This document shows, one piece after another, positions 35,346 to 45,677 of a DNA stretch of 64,000 nt. The stretch is taken from positions 1,364,001 through 1,428,000 of the forward strand of contig NZ_AP025465.1 of the NCBI RefSeq assembly GCF_024347355.1, in the 5' to 3' direction. Made by a program: the position numbers and the translations under genes. Positions within the stretch are counted from its first letter, which is position 1; each line of letters opens with the position of its first letter. The notes under the pieces were generated by a model, which saw only the letters and a list, made by a program, of their open reading frames with translations, did not search any database and had not been told where the DNA came from. The stretch is from Vibrio chagasii (lineage in GTDB: Bacteria; Pseudomonadota; Gammaproteobacteria; Enterobacterales; Vibrionaceae).

Positions 35346-36062
35346 ATGTCTGAATACTTGAATCGTTTAATACCAAAGCTTACCTCACTTGTGGAGGTCA
35401 ACCAAAAGGCGTTATCTCAAGCAACGGAGTTATTTGCTCAAGCTATTGTTAACGACAATATGATACAAGTCCTAGGGACAGGTCACTCGCACATGGTTGG
35501 TCTAGAGGGATTTATTCGAGCTGGTGGCCTTGGTAATGTCAATGCTATCTTAGACTCGGTGCTACTAACCAATGATGGTGCACTAAGAGGTTCGGCTATG
35601 GAAAAGTTGCCAGGATTAGCCGAAGTTATTTGGAATGAACAGAATATTTCAGCTAATGATGTAGTGATGGTCATTTCTAATTCAGGGCGGAATGCTCTCC
35701 CAATAGAGTTCGCACAGATTGCTAAGTCTAAAGGACATCAAGTTATTGCGATAACGTCGATCGAACAGTCGTCGAAATATCCAAGCCGCCATAGCTCTGG
35801 TCTAAAGTTGATGGATATTGCTGATATTGTTATTGATAATCAGGTTCCGCCTGGTGATGGCCTATGTAATGTAAACGGAAAAGTGACGGGCGCTTTTTCA
35901 AGCATAGCGGGCATTATGATCATGAACATGTTAGTTGTGGAGTCCCAGAAAGCAGCATTAAATCAAGGTTCTACACCGCTAATTTTCTCGAGTCAGAATG
36001 TTGATGGTTTCGACAATGACTATGTATATCAGCATTTTGGATCTCGATTAAAATCTATGTAG
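35346..36062 (+). CDS. SIS-domain sugar isomerase-like protein (UPF0309 type)
   Basis: About 238 residues from the ATG at 35346, where AGGAG lies nine bases upstream. A longer frame from 35310 lacks support. The SIS phosphosugar-binding fold is clear: MIQVLGTGHSHMVGLEG, VMVISNSGRNALPIE, VIAITSIEQS, and the UPF0309 stretch VPPGDGLCNVNGK. It probably binds or isomerises an amino-sugar phosphate in the cytoplasm. The divergent AraC regulator is the likely controller. Confidence 0.85.
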   Translation: MSEYLNRLIPKLTSLVEVNQKALSQATELFAQAIVNDNMIQVLGTGHSHMVGLEGFIRAGGLGNVNAILDSVLLTNDGALRGSAMEKLPGLAEVIWNEQNISANDVVMVISNSGRNALPIEFAQIAKSKGHQVIAITSIEQSSKYPSRHSSGLKLMDIADIVIDNQVPPGDGLCNVNGKVTGAFSSIAGIMIMNMLVVESQKAALNQGSTPLIFSSQNVDGFDNDYVYQHFGSRLKSM

Positions 36063-36250
36063 ATAGGCGCTAGACAATTAGCATTGAAGTAACAATGGGT
36101 AAGCGATATGTTTCGATTACACCCGATAGGATGTTCCAAGCTAATCATTCGAATGATACACATAAAATAAAGGATTGTTTTTAGATATAAATTGGTAATG
36201 GATTTTCCCTAAAATAGAGAACTTAAATTTATTCAAATTAATAAACTTGG

Positions 36251-36274
36251 GCCCACTTCGTAGTGGGCTTCTTT
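36251..36274 (+). terminator. Terminator after the SIS gene
   Basis: GCCCACT (36251-36257) and AGTGGGC (36262-36268) form a 7-bp stem with a TCGT loop, then TTCTTT. The gap 36063-36250 otherwise holds nothing recognisable. Confidence 0.75.
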
Positions 36275-36293
36275 AAGTCATATACCTTGAAAC

Positions 36294-36695
36294 TTAGGTT
36301 GAGATGGACTTTTCTTCCTGCTTGCGTTCCAACTTACTACGTACCAAATCTGATAGTCGCAGATAACGGTCAGCTCCATTCTTTGGTAGTTCACTTGGCC
36401 TTTCGAACGATAAAGGTTCTTTTAACTCCTCTGTATCCCAAAACTGATCACCAGTCGAGTCGAATGGAGTGCCGTCTGGTAATTCATTTGAATAATGTAC
36501 GCCGTCTTGTTCTTCACCCACAAAAACTTTCCATAGCACTAACTTCCCACCAAAGTAGTCATTTATTATGAGTGAGGACATCCCGCACTGCCCACGGCTC
36601 GGGTTGGACGGGTTCCAATTTTCTGGCTCATCAGTGCTGTCTATAGACCAACTGTCCTGAAGAGCTTGCAATACTTCGCTGAGACTTGGATTCAT
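36294..36695 (-). CDS. YunG-like family protein
   Basis: About 133 residues from the Met at 36695; a start at 36737 adds 14 residues. The pattern ALQDSWS...W.PSNPSRGQCGMSSLIINDYFGG...HYSNELPDGTPFDSTGDQF matches the small YunG family of unknown function. A Cys (SRGQC), a His (HYSN) and an Asp (DSTGDQF) sit in the order seen in cysteine-peptidase or transglutaminase folds. That hints at a Cys-His-Asp active site, but no activity is known. Monocistronic. Confidence 0.7.
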   Translation of the reverse strand: MNPSLSEVLQALQDSWSIDSTDEPENWNPSNPSRGQCGMSSLIINDYFGGKLVLWKVFVGEEQDGVHYSNELPDGTPFDSTGDQFWDTEELKEPLSFERPSELPKNGADRYLRLSDLVRSKLERKQEEKSIST

Positions 36696-36938
36696 ATGTA
36701 TTCCTGCTATGCCTTCGCGACATAAAACCCCAAGCATTATTGAGGAATCAAGTTAACGATAGTGCTAATTAATTGTAATTGAGTGACTTTGACTAACTTG
36801 TGACTTCCGATTTTTGAGCAACGATAGCATTGTAACACTGTGTTGACGGAACCGGATGAGTTAGCCAAGCAATCATAGATAGATAAATTAAGGCTTCAAA
36901 GCCTTTGTATTACTATGGAAGTTAGCTATCAGTCCAGC

Positions 36939-38447
36939 TTAACGAAAGCTTGGGATAATCGCTGGAATGCCTGGTAGAAGGCCAACCAATGCCATCACGC
37001 TTGTTAGTACAACAAACATAATGCCCGGTAGTACCCAACGGCTCATCTTACTCAGTTCACCACTACGTTCTTTACAGCCAACTAAGCCTAAGTTGTCTAG
37101 CAACATGGTGATAGACCAACCAAATGCTGGGTTTACAAGCGCTGATGAGAACACAACAATCGCTGCTGATTGCGTAGTTTTGCCTTCACGCGTCATCTCC
37201 ATTCCTGCCTCTAGCAGTGGAACGAATACACCCACAATCAGTGCCACACAAAGTACCGGTTGCCAGATAGCTAAATCCATCGGGTAGCCCCAAATCGCAG
37301 CGATGATACAGAACAGAGCCGTCAGCAAAGCACCCGCCGGAATAGGGCGTTTAGCAATCGCCGCAGGTACGATGTAAGTACCCCATGAAGACGTAAAGTT
37401 AGTACCGCCAAGTAGCGAGCCGAACGTTTGACGAATAGACGCTGTTGTCATGGTGTCATCAATGTTCATGTGTACTTTTTCAGTGCGCTCTGGGTAGCTG
37501 ATCTTTTGGAATACTTGATGCCCCAAGAAATCTGGTGACCACATCGCTACTGCTAGAATCGCGAACGGCAGTACTACCATGAAGTGTTCAATCGTCGGTA
37601 GACCTAGCATCCAACCTGTATCTTCTCCCCACCAATACATCGGGTTCATGTTAGGTAAGCCTGGCTCAGTGTGGAAAGCAAATGGCGCACCCATAGCAAA
37701 TGCAATCGTACCACCCAGTAAGCAGCTAAGAGGTACAGCTAACCAACGCTTACGGAAGTGCTCCAATAGCGCATACAGAATAATGGTGCAGAAGATCACC
37801 ACAAAAGCGATGTGGCTCATGCCGATGCCTTCTGCCCAAGCGAACAGCTTTTTCACTTGAGAAGCGGTGCCCACGAAGCCAAGGTAGAGCAGCAATCCGC
37901 CACACACACCTTTACTGGTGAGGTTAGCCAACATACTGCCGCCTTTACTGATGGCTAACAGCAAGCCGAATGCGCCAATCAGCAAGCCAAAGGCCATTGG
38001 GTGACCGCCAGCGGCAACAACAATAGGGATTAATGGAATAAGTGGGCCGTGTGTACCTGCGAGGTTAGCCGTTGGTAGTAGAAAGCCAGAGAAAAGAATG
38101 ATGAAGACAGAGGCGATAAGGAGTTCGTATCGAACGTTTTCTAGAATGAAGTCTTCATTTAACCCGAGAGCACCAGCAAAGGTGGCTGCAATCGCGCCCA
38201 CCATAACCACTTTACCAATGGTCGCGGCCATGGCTGGGATGGTGTCTTCTATCTCAAATCGATAATCTTTAAACGGTAAATTTGGACGCCAGCGCTTAGG
38301 CGACATGATTTGTAATTCGTGCTCTAGATACTGTTCTCGGGTTTCAAACTCTGAGCTTGGTTTGTGTTGCTGTTCATAGGAGAGTTCGTCCTCTTGGGTC
38401 TGAGGCTCCTCTCTTGGTATATTTACGGACTCTAAAGTACTGCTCAT
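36939..38447 (-). CDS. DUF3360-type multi-pass membrane protein (permease-like)
   Basis: This 502-residue protein has a cytoplasmic N-terminus of ~70 residues (acidic and Gln-rich) and then 11-13 TM helices. Motifs resemble anion/nucleobase permease folds (TANLAGTHGPLIPLIPIVVAAGGHPMAFG; SLLGGTNFTSSWGTYIVPAA). The overall sequence resembles the DUF3360 family common in Vibrio, which looks related to SulP/NCS2 carriers. The substrate is unknown. Single gene; no regulator adjacent. Confidence 0.75.
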   Translation of the reverse strand: MSSTLESVNIPREEPQTQEDELSYEQQHKPSSEFETREQYLEHELQIMSPKRWRPNLPFKDYRFEIEDTIPAMAATIGKVVMVGAIAATFAGALGLNEDFILENVRYELLIASVFIILFSGFLLPTANLAGTHGPLIPLIPIVVAAGGHPMAFGLLIGAFGLLLAISKGGSMLANLTSKGVCGGLLLYLGFVGTASQVKKLFAWAEGIGMSHIAFVVIFCTIILYALLEHFRKRWLAVPLSCLLGGTIAFAMGAPFAFHTEPGLPNMNPMYWWGEDTGWMLGLPTIEHFMVVLPFAILAVAMWSPDFLGHQVFQKISYPERTEKVHMNIDDTMTTASIRQTFGSLLGGTNFTSSWGTYIVPAAIAKRPIPAGALLTALFCIIAAIWGYPMDLAIWQPVLCVALIVGVFVPLLEAGMEMTREGKTTQSAAIVVFSSALVNPAFGWSITMLLDNLGLVGCKERSGELSKMSRWVLPGIMFVVLTSVMALVGLLPGIPAIIPSFR

Positions 38448-38858
38448 TTTGATTCCTTTCTTTCACACTCTAAGGTGTGTTGTTCCAACAAACGTTATTG
38501 ACTCATGCAGATGTGTAAACAATGCGTCAACTTATAATTAAAAATTCGTTAAAATTTAGTTGTTAGTACCTTATACCAAACCCAAAAAAACAAATAGACT
38601 CAGGTAGTTAGACATTAGTCGTAGAGTGCCTTGGCTAGCGTGGAAGCCGCAAGATAGTTTGTTTTTTGTAGGAGGTTTAGCTTCAGGGTTAATAAGGTAT
38701 CGTTCAGTATGAAAGTGCTAGGTTAGAAAGACTCGAGAAAATCGATTGGTTCATGTTTTGTAGCGCACTTGTTGTGATTAGGGAGGGAAGAAACAGAGGC
38801 CGTTTAATGGGGGACAAAAATAGCGTCAGAAAGCAATTATTGACGCCATGCTCTTTTG
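38448..38858. other. Non-coding gap downstream of the YciI-like gene
   Basis: About 410 bp, AT-rich, holding the promoter of the DUF3360-type gene (minus strand) near 38450-38560. No other gene or strong hairpin recognised. Confidence 0.35.
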
Positions 38859-39146
38859 TTAGGCTACGATACCTTGATAAGCTTTAGAAGCCATTAAAGG
38901 AATAAATTCAGTAATTGAATACGTGACAGCTCCACTTTTAATGAATGGATCTGAATTTAATACTTGCTCAAGCTCTCGTTTACTTGCATGTTGCGAAATA
39001 AGTATGCCCCCAGTTCTAGGTACTTTCCTCCCACCAAACAATAGATTGTTTGATTTATATTCTCCTTCAAGATAATTCTTATGCTTATCAGTTAGCTCTG
39101 GAGTTATTTTTGTCATGTCTGTAAAGGTCATATCTACTAGGTACAT
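38859..39146 (-). CDS. YciI-like family protein
   Basis: About 95 residues from the Met at 39146. Twenty further residues upstream (to 39206) are unlike the family and would run into the shared operator. The dimeric alpha/beta YciI fold is indicated by MYLVDMTFTD, HKNYLEGEY, GGRKVPRTGGILI and the SDPFIKSGAVTYSITEF end (...DPF...G...Y.I..F). Small enzymes of this type carry a His-Asp pair. The role here is unknown. It is divergent from the HxlR gene across an inverted repeat. Confidence 0.82.
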   Translation of the reverse strand: MYLVDMTFTDMTKITPELTDKHKNYLEGEYKSNNLLFGGRKVPRTGGILISQHASKRELEQVLNSDPFIKSGAVTYSITEFIPLMASKAYQGIVA

Positions 39147-39194
39147 ATAATTCTCGCTTTTCAAATAAATTGATATAAAATTGCTACTTATTTC

Positions 39195-39214
39195 GTAGCG
39201 AATCATATCGCTAC
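39195..39214. promoter_or_regulatory. Inverted repeat in the YciI/HxlR divergent promoter
   Basis: GTAGCGA (39195-39201) and TCGCTAC (39208-39214) form a perfect dyad with a 6-bp spacer, placed between the two starts. GCTACTT repeats on either side extend the pattern. A likely HxlR operator. Confidence 0.6.
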
Positions 39215-39235
39215 TTTTTTAGAAGCGCAAGGTTT

Positions 39236-39568
39236 ATGACAACACCATTACCTAAAAAATTAGTAAGAGGATCTAGCTCGGGTATAGCCATCATGGCTTT
39301 ATTCGATCTGTTGGGCCGAAAGTGGAATATGAGGATCATGTGGGAGCTGAACTCTGAACCTTTGAGCTTCAGAGGACTACAACAACGATGCGACAGCATG
39401 TCCCCTTCGGTTTTAAATACTAGGATTAAGCAGTTAACTGAAGCTGAGTTAGTTTTTACAACATCGGAAGGCTATAAACTAACAGAGTTAGGAGTGTCTT
39501 TAATGCAAACACTCGACCCTTTAAGAGATTGGGCGGCAGAGTGGGAAGATAAAATATCGAAGCAATAA
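39236..39568 (+). CDS. HxlR family transcriptional regulator
   Basis: This 110-residue winged-helix protein has the HxlR signatures ALFDLLGRKWNMRIMWELN, LSFRGLQQRCDSMSPSVLNTRIKQL and the wing GYKLTELG. It probably represses the divergent YciI-like gene and itself through the dyad between them. No conserved sensor Cys is visible near the N-terminus, so the signal is unknown. Confidence 0.9.
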   Translation: MTTPLPKKLVRGSSSGIAIMALFDLLGRKWNMRIMWELNSEPLSFRGLQQRCDSMSPSVLNTRIKQLTEAELVFTTSEGYKLTELGVSLMQTLDPLRDWAAEWEDKISKQ

Positions 39569-39736
39569 TAGCTTAACAGATAGACGTTAAATGGATTGAA
39601 TTATTATCTGCGATAAAAGAAGCCGTCTGTGATAATCAACCACATTTCAAACCAAATAGACTGCATCCGCATATAGGAGTATGTAGATAGGTAAGAAAGT
39701 GGTTGGTTGAAATCCTACGAAAATGATAATGCAAGG

Positions 39737-40795
39737 CTATTTTAGTCTGTAGATAAAGTGCTCAAGGTCGTGTGTGTTACCAACGATCCTTAGTCGACAA
39801 TACTCTTTAGTTAATGTGCTGTCTGTTAGTGCAAAATGGTGAGCGGACTCGACCAATATTCCGCGGTCATCAAACCAGCTAGCTAAGTTTTCACCTCTTT
39901 TATAAGCCAAAAAAATCGGCGTCTCGTCATTTGTCGGCATGACTTCTATTCCGCATTGTTGTAGTTCGTCGATCATCGTCTTTTTGATTTCCCGGCAATC
40001 TGTTTTGCACTTCTCAAGAAAGCTGTCGATATTTGGTAACACATCACAAGCGATCTTGATTGACGTCAGTGATGGTGTGAATGGGATAATGATTCTTGAC
40101 AAATAATCTCGTAAATTAGGAGAGACTACAGCGTAGCCAAGACGACAAGATGCTAAGCCTAACCCCTTAGAAAAACTACGTGTTACCACAACATTATTAA
40201 ATTCGTTGGCAAACTGAGCCATACTCTCACTCTTTTTTAAATAATCCCCATAAGCCTCATCGATTAAAAGTATTGAGTCAGAATCTTGACAAGCCTTGAC
40301 TACTGGCTCTAATTCCTCGCGAGAGTATGCTCGACCGGTTGGATTGTTTGGGTTGTCAATATAAACAATTGATGGGGCAGTGGTTCTGATCTCTTCGCAG
40401 AAAATAGGAATAATGCCAGGGCTATATTTGAGGGCATTATAAGAGCCTCCGAGCTGTATAAACTCAGATACTGCATCCACGAATTGGGGTCCCAAGCCGA
40501 GCATCGTCATATTGTCGCCGAGTAACTTAGAGAAAATCGTCGAAAGCATGGGCATAGAGCCATTAGAGAAAAAAACGCGGTCCGGAGCGGTCCCGATATA
40601 GTTAGCCGTCAACACTGATAACTTCGCGATATGGTTAAAAGAGTAATAATCGCTTAGATCATCGAGTAGTGTCTCTTTTATTGCATCAGATAAGGGTGGA
40701 GCACCGTTGGGGTTAGTTCCAAGTCGGCAATCAATAGTGTATAAATTGCTAATGTAAGAGGCGTGATCGCCTCTAATTCTTTGATTAATATTCAT
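39737..40795 (-). CDS. HisC-like class I/II aminotransferase
   Basis: This PLP enzyme of 352 residues resembles histidinol-phosphate aminotransferase. It has VYIDNPNNPTGRAY, ILLIDEAYGDY (D179) and the PLP lysine in TRSFSKGLGLASCRLGY (K210), plus a C-terminal arginine segment (YCRLRIVG). It is outside any histidine operon, so it probably acts on another amino acid or a specialised substrate. Neighbours give no clue. Monocistronic. Confidence 0.85.
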   Translation of the reverse strand: MNINQRIRGDHASYISNLYTIDCRLGTNPNGAPPLSDAIKETLLDDLSDYYSFNHIAKLSVLTANYIGTAPDRVFFSNGSMPMLSTIFSKLLGDNMTMLGLGPQFVDAVSEFIQLGGSYNALKYSPGIIPIFCEEIRTTAPSIVYIDNPNNPTGRAYSREELEPVVKACQDSDSILLIDEAYGDYLKKSESMAQFANEFNNVVVTRSFSKGLGLASCRLGYAVVSPNLRDYLSRIIIPFTPSLTSIKIACDVLPNIDSFLEKCKTDCREIKKTMIDELQQCGIEVMPTNDETPIFLAYKRGENLASWFDDRGILVESAHHFALTDSTLTKEYCRLRIVGNTHDLEHFIYRLK

Positions 40796-41239
40796 GTTGT
40801 TTACTCAACGCCATCTAACTTTATAGAAGCTTAGTTACCCTAATGCTTCTTGAAACTACCTTTTAAAATTGCTTAGGTTTTACTGGAATTTTGTTTCAAA
40901 TTCACTGGTTCTAATGCGGTTCTGACTGACCTAGCGATTGCTTTAACAGTAGTGTATGCCACACAAACAAGAGGAAAATTGAAAGCGTTTCTTGATTCCT
41001 TCAGTAAGCGTTTTATTGCATATTTTACAGTTGAGTTGAAGGACTCATTCATTAAGTTAGGGCTCTCCTACGCTTTTATTTCCAGTTCACGATAACGTAG
41101 TCAAAAAAATTAAACCCTAATTTGTTTCACCTATACCCCTTTAAATCAATGAACACACTGGCTTTTCGAATACTTTTGAGTCGAAAAGTGCCAAGGGTAA
41201 ATGTGCACTTAATCTGGGGCCCTTGTGGGACAGTTGCTG
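40796..41239. other. Non-coding gap before the decayed patatin gene
   Basis: About 440 bp with no recognisable intact gene. It may include the eroded 5' part of the patatin pseudogene that follows. Confidence 0.35.
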
Positions 41240-41627
41240 CCAACGTCGCGGCTGAGAATGAGGTTTGGCTGAAGTCCGGCTCTCTTTTTGATGCTATTGA
41301 GCCTATATTTCTCTTCCGATGTTCTTTGCACCTCATGTCATCAATGGCGAAGAACTCATTGACGGCGGAGTGCTCAATCCTGTACCGATTGCATCAACGT
41401 TCGGCGATAACACAGATGTGACTGTAGCTGTGAACTTAAGTGGTGACCTGATACGCTTAGACAAGAAAGACAACGGATTTCCAGACGACAAAAGAGAGTA
41501 ATCTGCGCGATAAGGCTACTCATTTTATCGCTAATCTAGGTAATATCGTAAAAAGCAAAATGAGAATTAACTTTGCAGTTTATGACGCTGTCAACCAAGC
41601 GTTTGATGCGATGCAGTCTGCCATTGT
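41240..41627 (+). pseudogene. RssA-like patatin gene, 5'/middle fragment with frameshifts
   Basis: Three successive frames read VAAENEVWLKSGSLFDAI, then MFFAPHVINGEELIDGGVLN (patatin catalytic Asp in DGG), then after a stop at ~41501 MRINFAVYDAVNQAFDAMQS. Together they follow one patatin-like protein. The GxSxG region is lost and the 3' part is absent here. The missing C-terminal end is found at 46391-46531, in the second copy of the duplicated segment. Confidence 0.75.
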
Positions 41628-41635
41628 GATGGTGG

Positions 41636-43028
41636 CAAAAGATGTCATCGTGCCCACAAGCATAGAAGAGCAGGTTATCTCTTGGCTAACAACTTACTAT
41701 CAAAAAAACGCTGATATGCAGATTATCGAGAACGCACACCAGCCAGATAATGGAGCGACTTTGACGCAATGCTGAAACGCCCTTCATAAAGGTAAAAGGC
41801 CATACTTACCGCCCAATTTCGTAGTCAATTTCCTATTATCAATATTGCGTCACTGTGAATGAATGGCGCAGATTGTTGATCAATATTTAGCCTCTCAGTG
41901 TTTGTCAGGAAGTTATGAGTTACCTTACTTTCCTTTTCAACCTACCAACCTTTGCCAAGGTAATTAATCGTTTACTACCTTGAGGAATGAGGCAATGTAA
42001 CAATGCTAAACTGTACAAAACAGCATCAATGGAAGCGTTGAAGTAGGGGAGCTGTAATTATTCGATGGATAAAACTTAAGCTTCGCACTTTCGAGGCCCT
42101 TGTTTTTGTGGCGAATCAGGAATAAGGCAATACCTTTTGGTTCTGTGCTCAAGATTTTGGACAATAGCAAACTCTATAGTGCACACATTTTTTCTCTAGT
42201 CGCTATATATGATAGTTAAACCGCTCTAGATAGTTTCGGTACAGTTATTTTTAGGGTTAGGCGCGCTTTACAAACAGCTAAACCTAAAACTGTCGTTTAA
42301 ATCCAAAGGTAAGATTAGGGTGCTAAATAGATTGTCCCTAGATTCTTGGCATATTGTTGCTCTCTCATTTGGGTTGTTGACATACTTATCTAAGTACTCC
42401 GCTGTTAAAACGGGCTTACCGTGATTAATAAAGGGCAGCAGTGCATCACATTCCTTGTACTCAAAACATTGTTCGTTAACAGCAAAGTCAAAGTACTCGA
42501 CCAGTTCACCTATTTGGTCCAGATCATTCTTTAATCCGACCGCAAGGCCTCTTTTATGCGCCTCATTTGCAATAAATCGATTGTACGCGAGCTGATCTTG
42601 AGACGTCAGATTGAAACCAGAGTTATTGGTGTATCCATCCATATTATCAGGTTTAACACCATCACAACCTTTGTTCTTGGCAATATCCAGACGTTTTGTC
42701 ATGATTGAATGAACGTTAGCCGAACGAATATCAAGCCAGCGCTCGTTGTCCCAGCCATCAAGAGTGTTTCCAAGTGTGTTTGGCAAGAAGAGCTCTCTAT
42801 CATCTCGATAATCCTCATAAGAGCCTGCTGAAAAATAACACACCACTTTTATTCCTGATTGTTGTAAATTTTTTATTGTCGTATTGCTCGTATCAAAAAG
42901 GTCTACATCATAGAGAGCAACAGAGTAAGAGGTGTTTAAATTGCCTTCTAGCTGCCATTGCCACGTGACTGAAACAGGCGGCCGGTACCAAGAACCGGTT
43001 GTAATAGGAGCGACGTTTGTATCAAGAA
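41636..43028 (+). repeat. Duplicated segment, copy A (about 1.4 kb)
   Basis: Nearly identical to 46612-48024, offset about 4,996 bp, in the same orientation. It covers the region downstream of the patatin gene and most of the GH114 gene, and is cut at 43028 by an IS. Small indels and substitutions separate the copies. Confidence 0.9.
42268..43028 (-). pseudogene. GH114-like glycosidase gene, copy A, truncated by IS and with active-site change
   Basis: The sequence matches the intact copy at 47.26-48.12 kb to the 3' end. The 5' part, including signal peptide and start codon, is replaced by the IS at 43029. In the motif DGVEPDN the Glu codon is changed to Lys (base 42654), removing a residue likely to be catalytic. 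It is therefore non-functional on two counts. Confidence 0.85.
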
Positions 43029-44101
43029 GGCTTTGTTGCGTAATTCAATGGAACTAAATCCAGAGCCTACGATCTGATCAGCTACGTCCACTACCTCTCG
43101 TAGCTCTATGCCTAAACCTCGTTACAAAACAACCAACTGGAAGCAATATAACCAACTGGAAGCAATATAACCAATCACTCATTAACCGTGGTTCTCTGAC
43201 CTTTTGGATTGATGAAGAGGCAATAAGCGGCTGGGCGCAAAGCAAACAAAATAAGCGTGGGAGGCCACGTCGTTTCAGTGATTTAGCTATCACGACAGCA
43301 CTCATGGTGAAACGGTTTTTTTCTATGCCATTGAGAGCGCTGCAAGGATTTATCGACTCGATATTTAGGTTAGCCCATGTACCGTTAAGTTGTCCGCATT
43401 ACACCTGCATCAGTCGTAGAGCCAAGCAAGTTGAGGTCTCATTTAAGACTAAAACGAGAGGAGCGATACAGCACCTGGCCATTGATGCTACTGGCCTTAA
43501 GGTTTATGGCGAAGGTGAATGGAAAGTCAAAAAACATGGGACGGATGGCAAGCGTAGAGTCTGGCGAAAGCTTCATATTGCCGTCGATACCAACACTCAT
43601 GAGATCATTGCCGCCGAGCTAAGTTTATCAACGGTTACAGATGGAGAAGTACTCCCGAATTTACTAAAACAAACACGCCGAAGTATCCTTGAGGTGTCTG
43701 GTGATGGCGCTTATGACACAAGAGCGTGTCACGCTGCTATTAAGATTAAGCGAGCCGTTGCGCTTATTCCCCCAAGAGAAAGAGCAGCCTTCTGGGAGCG
43801 TGGTCACCCTCGAAATCTCGCCGTGGGTTGCCAGAAGCTATACGGTTCAAATAAGTATTGGAAAGAGCGGTATGGATACCACAGACGTTCATTGTCAGAA
43901 ACAGCGATGTATCGAGTTAAACAGTTGCTAGGAGGCCGATTGAGCTTAAGAAATTACAATGCACAGGTGGGGGAAACTTACGCGATGATAAAAGCGTTGA
44001 ACAAGCTTACTGGGTTAGGTATGCCTGAAACTTGTCGTATTGACTAAAAAGCATGCGAAACAGGGTGACTCTGTCTCTAAACTGAATTACGCAACAAAGC
44101 C
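43029..44101 (+). mobile_element. IS5-family (IS903-type) element, copy 1, 1073 bp
   Basis: Inverted repeats GGCTTTGTTGCGTAATTCA at the left, mirrored at the right end. No direct repeat flanks it: left neighbour TATCAAGAA, right neighbour ATGCGCACT. One side has therefore been lost by deletion or recombination. Copy 2 lies inverted at 48544-49616 with the same length. Confidence 0.9.
43108..44047 (+). pseudogene. IS903-type DDE transposase, frame broken by a 19-bp duplication
   Basis: The full protein would be about 306 residues. A tandem duplication of 19 bp (43131-43168) shifts the frame near residue 13. The remaining 247-residue frame from the ATG at 43304 keeps the DDE core: HLAIDATGLKVYGEGEWKVK, VSGDGAYDTRACH, and the C-terminal ETAMYRVKQLLGG. 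It lacks the N-terminal DNA-binding part unless an internal start or frameshifting is used. Confidence 0.85.
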
Positions 44102-44366
44102 ATGCGCACTCGCTGAACAAAGTAATGCAACGCCACTTAGTGTTATTATTCTATTTATCACATAGCCTTCTGTTTAATCGGATAAAAACCAACTAAGCTT
44201 AGAAAGTAATCAAAAGATGAATGGAGATAAACATCACATTTATAAATGTAAGCAACATTACTTTTATTAATATATGTGATGTAAAGCAATGTGATATCGA
44301 CCTGTCAAATGCTTTCACACGCTAGATTATTGAAAAAGGTTCATCTTGGCTTTCAGGGGAAAGCTA

Positions 44367-44520
44367 CTATGACCCAAAATCAGCATTAATCCACAAGCCC
44401 TGCCCATAGTAAATATAGCCTCTAGTAAAGTTCGCTTCCGCAACTTCCTTAACAGGATAGACTTGATTTCTGTGCGACCGGGTATCTTTCACTTTTTTAA
44501 GTTACTCAATAATAATTATG
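44367..44520 (-). pseudogene. C-terminal remnant of an unknown protein gene
   Basis: A minus-strand frame without a start ends at 44367 and reads ...EVAEANFTRGYIYYGQGLWI.., the style of a secreted-protein C-terminus. It is next to the IS and has no 5' end. The rest of 44102-44825 shows no intact gene. Confidence 0.3.
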
Positions 44521-44825
44521 TGCGAATTTCTCATGTTTTTTACTTCATGATCAGATCGTGATTATCTAAAAAAGTCCTCTATGAGATAAAATCTTTTATT
44601 TTCAGTGGTTAAAGTTCAATCCCCCACTTTGTGGGTGGATGGATGTGTGGGGCAGTTTTAAACCGAAATTGACAATTTGGCAGCATGAGACCATGTCTAT
44701 TAACAAGGCGTGATCCAGCCCTGTCCCCTACATGGCGTATATTCCATACACCTTGTCGCAAAAACTAAAGCGCAATCAGGAGAGGTTAACTATAGTAAAT
44801 ATTAAATTTAAATCGGAGATAGAAT

Positions 44826-45332
44826 ATGAAAAATAAATTACATGTGGGCCTGTTGTTAACTTCACTGTTCAGTTTAACGAGTTCTTTCAGTGTTTTTGCT
44901 GAAAGCGGAGATTTTATAACCTGCCAAAGCAAACTAAACCAAGTGAATGAAATGTATGGGTTTTTCAATTCAGATAAATTTAAATATTTAACAAAAAAAG
45001 ATTTAGAGAAATTTTTAGCACCAAATATGGATATGATTACAAATAATAAAATAATGGCATCTGGATATACTGATTTAATGAAACATTTTGAGTTGATCGG
45101 ATCTGAAATGAAAGAATTCAAGATATTACCTGCTCAATATGTCACCGAGGCTGGGAATGACGTTGTTATTAAGTATGATATAGATACAGTGAATAAATCT
45201 GGTGCTAAAGTTAGTTTTTCAGAAATTGCAATTCTATCATTTAATAATGATTGCAAAATAACTCGATGGGATGAAATAGTATATACTAAACAAGGACATT
45301 CAACGTTAGAAAATATTCGAGTATCAGATTGA
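44826..45332 (+). CDS. Exported NTF2/SnoaL-like protein
   Basis: This 168-residue protein has a signal peptide (cleavage near VFA|ESGD, residue ~26). The mature part is ~140 residues with the helix-then-strands layout of NTF2-like proteins (DLEKFLAPNMDMITNNKIMAS; end strands KVSFSEIAILSFNNDCKI). GGAG precedes the ATG. AT-rich and low in biased codons, suggesting acquired DNA. The gene split by the IS at 48.5 kb encodes a protein of the same kind. Function unknown. Confidence 0.65.
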   Translation: MKNKLHVGLLLTSLFSLTSSFSVFAESGDFITCQSKLNQVNEMYGFFNSDKFKYLTKKDLEKFLAPNMDMITNNKIMASGYTDLMKHFELIGSEMKEFKILPAQYVTEAGNDVVIKYDIDTVNKSGAKVSFSEIAILSFNNDCKITRWDEIVYTKQGHSTLENIRVSD

Positions 45333-45677
45333 TGGCTCAATTAAAATTACCTTAACAATTTCGGGCTCTTAGCAATCAAACTGAAAACCCTCACCAATTA
45401 TGGCAGGGATACAAAGAAACATAAGTTACCTGAGGCAGGGCAACCGCATGAGCTAGCAAATTGTTACCAGCAACAAATTACCAACAAGTACCAGGGCAAG
45501 ATTACGAAGCCCCTTGCCCTGTAAGGAATTACGAAAGGTAGCGATTGCTACTTTTCGCTTTTTTTGCTTTCTTTTTATCCCTGCTTTGAAGCAAGTTTCT
45601 TCCGTGTAAACCCAATATATACCCGTGATCATTGAAGATACTTGATTTCTCATTAAATAAGGATCGTGCTACTCACC

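Noticed and set aside
42774..42968. Plus-strand 64-residue frames inside the GH114 copies (also at 47770-47964)
   Set aside because: They are antisense to GH114 coding sequence, identical in the two copies because the DNA is duplicated, and lack ribosome sites.
43689..43931. Extra frames inside the IS903-type transposase (also the mirror at 48714-48956)
   Set aside because: Alternative frames of a conserved DDE transposase gene, without independent support.
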